NCBI GenBank assembly: GCA_023426345.1
Contig: JAFAAX010000096.1
Span: 1-20,516 of the forward strand
DNA: 20,516 nucleotides
Origin: Actinomycetes bacterium
Lineage (GTDB): Bacteria; Actinomycetota; Actinomycetes; Actinomycetales; Actinomycetaceae
Direction of reading: 5' to 3'
Made by a program: the position numbers and the translations under genes. Positions within the stretch are counted from its first letter, which is position 1; each line of letters begins with the position of its first letter. The notes beneath the pieces are model-generated. The model had not been told where the DNA came from and did not search any database. It saw only the letters and a program-made list of their open reading frames with translations. Below are positions 1 to 5,946 of the stretch, one piece after another.

Positions 1-1281
1 GGCGCGCGCCCCGGCGGAGCCGGGGCCGTCCTCGTCGATGGAGGCCGGGTCGGCGGCGGACGAGGGCAGCACCACGGATTCCAGGGACATGCGGCCCGTG
101 GTGACGGTGCCGGTCTTGTCCAGGACCATGGTGTCGATGGTCCGGGTCTGCTCGAGGATCTCGGCGGACTTGATGACGATGCCGAGCTGGGAGGCGCGCC
201 CGGAACCGACCAGGAGGGCGGTCGGCGTGGCCAGGCCCAGGGCGCACGGGCAGGCGACGACCAGCACGGCGACGGCCGCCGTGACGGCCGCCTGGATTCC
301 GTGGCCCGTCGCCAGCCAGCCGATGAGGGTGAGCAGGGAGAGGCCCATGACGACGGGGACGAACACGGCGGAGATCCGGTCGGCCAGTCGCTGGACGGGG
401 GCCTTGCCGGCCTGCGCCTCGGTGACCATGCGGCCGATCCGGGCCAGCGTGGTGTCGGCGCCGACGCGGGTCGCGCGCACCACCAGGGAGCCCCAGGTGT
501 TGACCGTCGCGCCGGTGACGTCGTCGCCGGCCTCGACGTCGAGGGGGACGGACTCGCCGGTGAGCAGCGAGGCGTCGAGGGCGGAGGCCCCCTCCTCCAC
601 GATGCCGTCGGTGGCGACCGTCGAGCCGGGCCGGACCACGAAGAGGTCTCCGACCTGGAGGTCCGCGGCGGGGATGGTCTCCTCGACGCGGGCACCGTCC
701 TCGTCGACGCGCAGGCGCGTCGCCTCCGTGGCGCCGAGCTCGAGCAGGGAGCGCAAGGCATCGCCCGCCCGGTAGCGCGTGCGGGCCTCCGCGTAGCGTC
801 CGGTGAGCAGGAAGACGACGATGACGCAGGCGCCCTCGAAGTAGATCTCCGCATGACCGCCGGCGGCGGCGCGCGGGATCAGCGTCATCTGCATGCGCAT
901 CCCGAGCATGCCGGCGCCGCCGAGCAGGAGCGCCCACCAGCTCCACAGCGTGGAGGCGACCACCCCGAGGCTGACCAGGGTGTCCATGGTGGTCGACCCG
1001 TAGCGCGCCGCCCGGAACGCGGCGGTGTGGAACGGCCACGCTCCCCAGGTGACCACGGGGATCGACAGCACCGCGACCACCCACTGCCAGCCCGTGAACT
1101 GCAACGGCGGGATCATCGCGAGCAGCACGACGACCAGAGTGGGGGGCGCCGACACGAGGAGGCGCCGGCGCAGCATCTCGGCGCGGGCGCGCGCCCCCTC
1201 GCCGACCTGGGGGGTCGGTGCGGAAAGGCCCGGCGCGCGATGGCCGGATGCGGGTGCGGGGGAGAGGGTCTCGGCGGACAT
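1..1281 (-). CDS. copA: Copper-exporting P-type ATPase CopA (3' end cut by window edge)
   Basis: The gene runs leftward off the window; 427 N-terminal residues are visible. It is a P1B-type ATPase that exports Cu(I) across the cytoplasmic membrane. The visible parts are a TGES actuator motif at residues 241-244, the CPC metal-translocation motif in a membrane helix at 344-346, and the phosphorylation motif DKTGT with aspartate 388. Hydrophobic helices lie around residues 41-60, 66-80 and 101-120. The ATP-binding domain and C-terminus are outside the window. The protein starts with about 40 polar Ala/Pro-rich residues and goes straight into membrane helices, so it lacks the N-terminal heavy-metal-associated domain common in CopA; that domain is encoded separately by the next gene upstream. 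The ATG at 1279-1281 follows only a modest Shine-Dalgarno (CAGGAC). It is the last visible gene of the csoR-copZ-copA operon. Copper rather than silver specificity is inferred from CPC plus CsoR. Confidence 0.95.
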   Translation of the reverse strand, partial: MSAETLSPAPASGHRAPGLSAPTPQVGEGARARAEMLRRRLLVSAPPTLVVVLLAMIPPLQFTGWQWVVAVLSIPVVTWGAWPFHTAAFRAARYGSTTMDTLVSLGVVASTLWSWWALLLGGAGMLGMRMQMTLIPRAAAGGHAEIYFEGACVIVVFLLTGRYAEARTRYRAGDALRSLLELGATEATRLRVDEDGARVEETIPAADLQVGDLFVVRPGSTVATDGIVEEGASALDASLLTGESVPLDVEAGDDVTGATVNTWGSLVVRATRVGADTTLARIGRMVTEAQAGKAPVQRLADRISAVFVPVVMGLSLLTLIGWLATGHGIQAAVTAAVAVLVVACPCALGLATPTALLVGSGRASQLGIVIKSAEILEQTRTIDTMVLDKTGTVTTGRMSLESVVLPSSAADPASIDEDGPGSAGARA

Positions 1282-1355
1282 GGGGGCAGTCCTGAGTGTC
1301 GTGGGGATGGGGCGGGGACGGGACGAGGGCGGCCGCGTGGTCGCGTCCCGGGGAC

Positions 1356-1595
1356 TCAGAAGTCGCGCGCGATGCCGACCAGCTCGTAGCCGGCCTCGGC
1401 GATGGCGGCGCGCATGGCCTCGTCATCGACGCCCGTGTCGGTGACCACGGTGACCGTGGAGGCGCCCTCGGGGTTGAGGATCACGGAGACGTCGGAGACG
1501 CCGGGGACGTCCTCGAGCTCCTCGGTGACGGACATCACGCAGTGGTGGCAGGTCATGCCGGTGACGGAGAGCTCGACGGTGCGGTCGATGGCCAT
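1356..1595 (-). CDS. copZ: Copper chaperone CopZ (heavy-metal-associated domain protein)
   Basis: This 79-residue protein is a single heavy-metal-associated ferredoxin-like domain. The metal-binding loop GMTCHHC is at residues 13-19, with cysteines 16 and 19 as the Cu(I) ligands. Proteins of this family bind Cu(I) in the cytoplasm and pass it to the CopA exporter. Length and position match stand-alone CopZ. An AGGAGG ribosome binding site precedes the ATG, which supports this start. It lies between csoR (127 bases upstream) and copA (74 bases downstream) on the same strand and is probably co-transcribed with both. A stand-alone chaperone fits the neighbouring copA, which has no such domain of its own. 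Confidence 0.93.
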   Translation of the reverse strand: MAIDRTVELSVTGMTCHHCVMSVTEELEDVPGVSDVSVILNPEGASTVTVVTDTGVDDEAMRAAIAEAGYELVGIARDF

Positions 1596-1722
1596 GGTGT
1601 GTTCCTCCTGGTGGGTGGGTGGTGGGCTAATAGCGGGGCAGCGGGCGCCCGGTCCGCCGCCCGGTCCGCCGCGCGGGGTCGCCGCGCATGGGGCCGTGCA
1701 GGGGTCGCGCCGCGAGGCGGGA

Positions 1723-2004
1723 TCAGGATTTGACCAGCCGGGCGATGGCGCGGGTGGCCTCCTGGACCTTCTCGCGCCCTTCCTGGTCGGAGCGCTTGGC
1801 GGCGTCGACGACGCAGTGGTTCATGTGATCCTCCAGCAGCCCGAGGGCGACGGAGTCGAGGGCGCTCTGGATCGCGGAGATCTGCGTGAGGACGTCGATG
1901 CAGTACGTGTCCTCCGAGATCATGCGCTGCACGCCGCGCACCTGCCCCTCGATGCGGCGCAGCCGCGTGAGGTACTGGTCCGTGGAGTCGCGGTAGCCCG
2001 CCAT
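1723..2004 (-). CDS. csoR: Copper-sensing transcriptional repressor CsoR
   Basis: This is a 93-residue all-helical DUF156/CsoR-family repressor that is released from DNA when it binds Cu(I). The copper ligands of the family are present with the expected spacing: Cys35 (in TYCID), His60 and Cys64 (in DHMNHC), matching the Cys36-His61-Cys65 set of the Mycobacterium tuberculosis protein. The N-terminal stretch YLTRLRRIEGQVRGVQRMI is characteristic of the family. I chose the ATG at 2002-2004 because AGGAGG lies 6 bases upstream; a longer reading frame back to 2112 has no such site and would cross the promoter. It is the first gene of the copper operon, and its promoter carries a CsoR-type box, so autoregulation is expected. 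Confidence 0.95.
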   Translation of the reverse strand: MAGYRDSTDQYLTRLRRIEGQVRGVQRMISEDTYCIDVLTQISAIQSALDSVALGLLEDHMNHCVVDAAKRSDQEGREKVQEATRAIARLVKS

Positions 2005-2073
2005 CGATCGCCTCCTGGGTGCGTGTCCGCGCCGTGGCGAGGGCGGTCCCCCGTCGCCGACACCGACGGGTCG

Positions 2074-2103
2074 AATATACCCTCCGGGGGTATGTTCGGT
2101 CAA
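2074..2103 (-). promoter_or_regulatory. Promoter of the csoR-copZ-copA operon
   Basis: Read on the minus strand, TTGACC (2098-2103) and TATATT (2074-2079) form good -35 and -10 hexamers with an 18-base spacer. The spacer and the -10 contain the CsoR box. Transcription would start near 2067, leaving a leader of about 60 bases before csoR. This is the clearest sigma-70-type promoter in the window. Confidence 0.75.
2077..2093. promoter_or_regulatory. CsoR operator (copper box)
   Basis: ATACCCTCCGGGGGTAT is a 17-base dyad in which 7 of 8 base pairs match around a central C. It has the A/T-rich ends and G-tract/C-tract core of known CsoR operators (TACCC...GGGGGTA). It sits inside the spacer and overlaps the -10 of the csoR promoter, so bound CsoR would block RNA polymerase. 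No second box is visible before copZ or copA. Confidence 0.8.
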
Positions 2104-2173
2104 CGGGCGCACGCGGAACGGCGGCCCCCGCCCCGGGAGGCGCGGGCCGCCGCGACACCGGAGACCGCGCGGG

Positions 2174-3016
2174 TCAGCCCCGGTCCGCGGGACCGCCCGC
2201 CAGGGTGCCGAGCGCCGCCACGACGCCGCCGTCGACCAGGATGTCCGTGCCGGTGACGAATGCGGAGTTCGAGCCCAGCAGGAACGCCGCGGCGTTCGCG
2301 ATATCCGCGGATGTGCCCAGGCGCCCGGCGCCCGAGGCCTCGATCATCGCGCGCATCTGGGCGCCGTTGTCGCTGGCCAGCTCCTCGCGGCCCATCGGCG
2401 TCGCGATGATGCCGGGGCTGATGGAGTTCAGGCGGGCGCCGCGCCGGCCCCACTCCACGCTTCCGGCCCGCACGCGCAACTGGTTCGCGAGCTTCGCGAT
2501 GCCGTAGGCGGCGCCGGGGTCGGCGAGCGCCTCGGAGGAGAGGAACGGCAGGTCGAGCAGGTGGTCCGCCGGTGTGGACGCGAGGGCCTGCTGCACTTCC
2601 TGCGGGACGCGCGCGGCGGCCATCGTCCCGGCCATCGAGGCGATGACGATGCCCGAGGCCAAGGGGGCCACGACCTTGCCGAACGCGTCGATGACGTTCG
2701 CGACGCCCAAGAGGTCCACGTGCAGGATCGCCTGGGCCGAGGCCTGCTGGGGGGACAGCCCCGCCGTGTGGATGACCTGGATGACGTCGCCGGCCGCGGC
2801 CGCGTCCTCGGCCAATCGCGTGACGGACGCCGGGTCGCTGACGTCGACCAGGTGCCCCGTGGCCTCGTACCCGTCTCCGGTCAGGACGTCGACGACGCGG
2901 TCGAGCGCCTCCTGGTTGAAGTCCGCCAGCAGCAGGCGTTTGCCGGTTCCCTGTCGTCGGGCGATGAGCTGCCCCATGCCTCCCACGCCGATGACGACCA
3001 CTGTCTGATGAGCCAT
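2174..3016 (-). CDS. Short-chain dehydrogenase/reductase (SDR) family oxidoreductase
   Basis: This is a 280-residue NAD(P)(H)-dependent SDR with a Rossmann fold. Visible are a glycine-rich nucleotide loop at residues 10-15 (GVGGMG, in place of the usual TGxxxGIG), a probable catalytic Ser127 (ASMAG), the Tyr171-x3-Lys175 pair (YGIAK), the SPGIIATPM segment at 200-208 and the C-terminal TGTDILVDGG typical of classical SDRs. The usual NAG motif after strand 4 reads HTAG. The substrate cannot be told from sequence. The ATG is preceded by AAGGAGG. The gene stands alone, pointing away from the hydrolase operon and toward csoR. The loop variant and an insertion around residues 131-165 suggest a divergent subfamily. 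Confidence 0.88.
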   Translation of the reverse strand: MAHQTVVVIGVGGMGQLIARRQGTGKRLLLADFNQEALDRVVDVLTGDGYEATGHLVDVSDPASVTRLAEDAAAAGDVIQVIHTAGLSPQQASAQAILHVDLLGVANVIDAFGKVVAPLASGIVIASMAGTMAAARVPQEVQQALASTPADHLLDLPFLSSEALADPGAAYGIAKLANQLRVRAGSVEWGRRGARLNSISPGIIATPMGREELASDNGAQMRAMIEASGAGRLGTSADIANAAAFLLGSNSAFVTGTDILVDGGVVAALGTLAGGPADRG

Positions 3017-3036
3017 GACACCCTCCTTGTTCCCCG

Positions 3037-3054
3037 AGGACCGACTTTGGTCCT
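3037..3054. promoter_or_regulatory. Inverted repeat upstream of the SDR gene, possible operator
   Basis: AGGACC (3037-3042) and GGTCCT (3049-3054) form a perfect 6+6 inverted repeat around a 6-base spacer, about 20 bases upstream of the SDR start codon. A regulator bound here could control the SDR gene. The overlapping CCGACTTTGGTCCT also matches a DosR/DevR-type core (GGGACTTTSGTCCC) at 11 of 14 positions. That reading is speculative. Confidence 0.4.
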
Positions 3055-3089
3055 AGGTCAGTGACAGCCTACGGGCCTCGGGCCCTCCT

Positions 3090-3110
3090 GTCCGGACGAT
3101 GGTGTCCGGA
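3090..3110. repeat. Direct repeat TGTCCGGA, two copies
   Basis: TGTCCGGA occurs at 3090-3097 and 3103-3110 (period 13) in the divergent intergenic region between the SDR gene and the hydrolase operon. It may be a regulatory site for either gene or chance in GC-rich DNA. I see no convincing -35/-10 pair for the hydrolase operon. Confidence 0.3.
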
Positions 3111-3197
3111 TTGTCGCCGGATCGCCCGCCCGCGAGGACGGCCCCCGATCCGGATACGCTGGGCACGCCGGGCGGAGCACCACCGGGAGGAGGGACC

Positions 3198-4964
3198 ATG
3201 GCGCGCAGCTGGTACTACGGGCCGCGCCGTGTCCCGCAGGCCTTCCCCCCGTCGCACCTGCGTCGCAGGGTCCGTCCGCTCGTGCCGAAGATGGCGGCGG
3301 ACCTGGCCGTGTCCGCGGTGGGGGGACTGCCCCTGCTGCCCGAGGACCTCCGGGATCACGCCCGCCGGCGCGCGGAGGAGATCGGCGCCGGCGTCCTGGA
3401 GGACTCCCAGCGGATCTTCTTCGACGAGCCCGGTCTGGACACCCTGCTCATCCGCGCCGTCGCGGGCTTCTCCCGGCGCGTCACGGGCGCGGGGCGCGCC
3501 TACCTGCGCGCCCGGGTCGACCTGGGCCTCGATCGCCACGGGCGCGCCGCCGCCATGCTGCCTCTGGTGCCGCGGCGGGGATACGACTCGCTGATGACGA
3601 CGGTGCTGGCGGTCGGAACCGCCCTCGGCCGTTTCGTCGGCGGTCCCGTCCACGCGCGGGCCTTCTACGACTCGGGGATCGAGAGCGCGGGGGCGCCCTC
3701 GTTCACGGGTGCGGATCCCGCGACGCAGGGGGCCCCGCCTCCTCCCGCGGGGCCGAACCTCCCCCTGCCCCCGGGGCATCCGACCCCGGCGGTGCGTCGC
3801 TACGACGCGCCGCGGTCGCTCGGCGACATGGCGGCCGACATCGACGACCTCTACTTCGCCGCCGCCTTCGGGCAGGCGGTCAAGGTGACCCGCGTGGGGC
3901 CCTCCGCCCGGGACGTCCCCCAGCCCGGACGAGGGCGGCGCTGGCTGATCTCGATCACCGGCACCGACCACTGGGACCTCGGCTCCACGCCGAATCCGGC
4001 GGACTTCGAGTCCAACGTTCGCGAGGTCCTCAACGTGCCGTCGGCCGTGCGCGTCGGCGTCGTGCGCGTCCTCCACGAGGCGATGCGCGCCGATGGGGTC
4101 CCCCGCGGGCAGTGGGCCGAGGAGCCGGTCCTGGCCGTCGGCCATTCGCAGGGCGGGATGGTGGCCACGGCGCTGGCGGCGGCGGACCCCCGCGAGGTCG
4201 GCGTCGATGTCGAGGGCGTGCTGACGATGGGGACGCCCTCGCGACGCCTGCGGGTGCGCGACGACGTCGTCATGCTGGCCGTCGCCCACGACCAGGACGT
4301 CGTGCCCGCGATCGACGGCACGCCGGCGATCGCCCCGGACCAGCGGGTGATGGTGGGCCGGCGGCTGGTGCGCCCTCGTCAGGGGCCGCTCTACTACGCG
4401 CACTCGTCGGCGACCTACACGGAGACCGTCCGCCAGATCGAGCGGCGCTCCTCGGTGGCGCCGTGGGGCCGCGTCGATCAAGCGGTCGTCCGTCTGCAGG
4501 AATACCTCCCCGCCGCGGGCGACCCCGTCCGGGTGATGGTCTTCGACGTCTGGCAGGACCTCCTGGAGCCGCGCAGCGGCAGCACCTGGCAGCGATACGT
4601 CGACCTGGACCGCCCCGACTGGGAGCCCGCCGACTTCGCCGAGGACTGGGCGCCGAACCCCCTGATCCCGGGCGTGCCGGCGGACCTCGGCCTGCCGCGG
4701 GTCGGCGCGGTGCTGGAGGAGTGGCAGCAGGCGGTGGAGGGCGCGGTGAACGGCGCCGTCACCGGCGTCACCGAGGCCGTGACAGAGGCGGTCTCGGAGG
4801 TCGCGCAGTTCGTGCAGGCGCACGTCGGGGCGCAGGGGGCCGAGGGGACCCCCGGCGACGAGGGCGGCTCGGGCGGCCCGTGCGGTTCGGCGGCCCCGGG
4901 CGGCGGGGACGCAGAGGACGATCAGGGGCGGGACGACCATGTCCTCGCCGGCGAGGAGCGATGA
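3198..4964 (+). CDS. Alpha/beta hydrolase (GHSQGG serine hydrolase), probably lipase/esterase-like
   Basis: The 588-residue product has no recognisable signal peptide. A putative catalytic triad can be read: Ser317 in the nucleophile elbow GHSQGG, Asp367 in HDQDVVPAIDG, and His402 in YYAHSSATY. Before the elbow lies ITGTDHWDLGS, followed by an NPADFESN stretch. Residues 1-160 look mainly helical; about 170-195 is a Pro-rich linker (APPPPAGPNLPLPPG). The C-terminus has an Ala/Val/Thr repeat (about 515-535) followed by a Gly/acidic disordered tail. The start is supported by GGAGGAGGG 3-4 bases before the ATG. The downstream gene overlaps by one base, so the two form an operon. A second protein in this window (16335-18119) shares the triad pattern and the upstream motif. 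The substrate is unknown; an effector or cell-envelope enzyme is inference only. Confidence 0.85.
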   Translation: MARSWYYGPRRVPQAFPPSHLRRRVRPLVPKMAADLAVSAVGGLPLLPEDLRDHARRRAEEIGAGVLEDSQRIFFDEPGLDTLLIRAVAGFSRRVTGAGRAYLRARVDLGLDRHGRAAAMLPLVPRRGYDSLMTTVLAVGTALGRFVGGPVHARAFYDSGIESAGAPSFTGADPATQGAPPPPAGPNLPLPPGHPTPAVRRYDAPRSLGDMAADIDDLYFAAAFGQAVKVTRVGPSARDVPQPGRGRRWLISITGTDHWDLGSTPNPADFESNVREVLNVPSAVRVGVVRVLHEAMRADGVPRGQWAEEPVLAVGHSQGGMVATALAAADPREVGVDVEGVLTMGTPSRRLRVRDDVVMLAVAHDQDVVPAIDGTPAIAPDQRVMVGRRLVRPRQGPLYYAHSSATYTETVRQIERRSSVAPWGRVDQAVVRLQEYLPAAGDPVRVMVFDVWQDLLEPRSGSTWQRYVDLDRPDWEPADFAEDWAPNPLIPGVPADLGLPRVGAVLEEWQQAVEGAVNGAVTGVTEAVTEAVSEVAQFVQAHVGAQGAEGTPGDEGGSGGPCGSAAPGGGDAEDDQGRDDHVLAGEER

Positions 4965-5698
4965 TGGCGGCGCGATCGAGCGGTGGACAGGGCGAGGGGC
5001 GGCGCGGAGCGCGGGGCGAGGGGATCCTCGAGGTCCTGCGCGCGATGAGGGCCTCGACGCCCGTCAACAAGGGCACGTCGCCGCGGCTGGAGGGCGGCCG
5101 CCGTCTTCCCCAGATCGACAACCCGCTGATCGTGGGGGCAGTCGGGCTGGGAGTGGCGGGCCTGGGGGTCGCGGCGCGCACACTGCATCCGAAGGGCCGG
5201 CGCGGCCGGGACGAGCGGTTCCGTCAGCGCTTCGCCGAGTCCCTCACCCGCGCGCCGGGGGACGGGGTGGATCTGGCACCGGAGGACCTCTCCGTGGCCG
5301 TCGAGCAGTCCTTCGGCAGACCGGCGCTGGTCAGCGTCGACGTCCGCGTCGATGGGGAGTGGATCGAGCGGACGACCGGGGTCCGGGGACGCTCCTCGTC
5401 GGAGCGCCCTGCGTCCGGCGAGGACGACGGTGGGGACGGTGGGGACGATCTCGCCGGCAGGGTCCTCGACGACGTCGTCCTGTCCGATCTGCTCGACCGG
5501 ATCGCACGGGCCGCGTGGGACAATCCCGAGGTCGCGCCCGTCGCGGTGCGGGGGCGCGTCACGCTGGTCGGAGACGCCGCGGAGCCCCGGGTGCTCGCCG
5601 ACATGACGCTGCTGGGCTTCCCCGACGAGATCGCCCGGCCCGGCGATCTCTACGACCGCTACGGCGCGCCGGCCTTCGACCCGGCCTGGAGGCCGTGA
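4964..5698 (+). CDS. Hypothetical protein with one membrane-like segment, partner of the hydrolase
   Basis: I do not recognise this 244-residue protein. The N-terminal 50 residues are basic, Gly/Arg-rich and without a signal peptide. Residues 53-71 (NPLIVGAVGLGVAGLGVAA) form a glycine-rich hydrophobic stretch that could cross or associate with the membrane, followed by a basic run (KGRRGRDERFRQR). The remainder is a mixed alpha/beta region interrupted by an acidic loop near 148-162 (GEDDGGDGGDD). The start at 4964 overlaps the hydrolase stop codon (TGATG) and has GAGGAG 5 bases upstream; the ATG directly before it (4961) is the alternative but lies only 2 bases from that site. Translational coupling suggests it works with the hydrolase, for example as an anchor, chaperone or inhibitor. 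None of these is shown by the sequence. Confidence 0.75.
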   Translation: MAARSSGGQGEGRRGARGEGILEVLRAMRASTPVNKGTSPRLEGGRRLPQIDNPLIVGAVGLGVAGLGVAARTLHPKGRRGRDERFRQRFAESLTRAPGDGVDLAPEDLSVAVEQSFGRPALVSVDVRVDGEWIERTTGVRGRSSSERPASGEDDGGDGGDDLAGRVLDDVVLSDLLDRIARAAWDNPEVAPVAVRGRVTLVGDAAEPRVLADMTLLGFPDEIARPGDLYDRYGAPAFDPAWRP

Positions 5699-5730
5699 GT
5701 CCGGCCCTGTTTTCCCGGCTCGATGGGGGC

Positions 5731-5746
5731 TCCGCGGCGTCGCGGA
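5731..5746 (+). terminator. Short hairpin downstream of the hydrolase operon
   Basis: TCCGCG (5731-5736) and CGCGGA (5741-5746) pair perfectly around a 4-base loop, about 30 bases after the stop codon of the hypothetical gene. No T-tract follows, so it would be at best a weak intrinsic terminator or an RNA-stabilising hairpin. The rest of 5747-5860 shows nothing I can name. Confidence 0.3.
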
Positions 5747-5866
5747 ACCGCCGCATGATCGGCACCTCGCGCGGATTCTCGACGCAGGGCTCTGGTATGC
5801 GACCGCGTCCCCGTTCCGAGTCCCAGATCTGTCGGTGCCGCCCTCGGCGATGTCTCTCGGAGCCTC

Positions 5867-5895
5867 TTGACGGGCGCTTCGCCGAGTGATTAGAT
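5867..5895 (+). promoter_or_regulatory. Probable promoter of the maltodextrin operon
   Basis: TTGACG (5867-5872) and TTAGAT (5890-5895) are 17 bases apart, a good -35 and a passable -10. Transcription would begin near 5902, about 45 bases before the first gene. An 8-base inverted repeat, CTCGGCGA (5843-5850) and TCGCCGAG (5879-5886), brackets the -35 and may be part of the control region. Confidence 0.55.
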
Positions 5896-5898
5896 CGG

Positions 5899-5915
5899 TG
5901 CAATAGACAATGCAA
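5899..5915. repeat. Direct repeat TGCAA (TTGCA on the other strand), candidate operator
   Basis: TGCAA occurs at 5899-5903 and 5911-5915 (period 12), at and just after the predicted transcription start of the sugar operon. From memory, directly repeated TTGCAG-like sites are used by the Streptomyces maltose regulator MalR, a LacI-family protein like the one encoded at the end of this operon. The assignment is inference. Confidence 0.35.
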
Positions 5916-5946
5916 CACAGAAGCATGGTCCCAGAGCAGGGAATCA

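Noticed and set aside
3069..4940. Minus-strand open frame of about 623 codons opposite the first hydrolase
   Set aside because: It is antisense to a gene with a clear catalytic signature and ribosome binding site. The translation is low complexity (Arg/Gly/His-rich) and has no motif.
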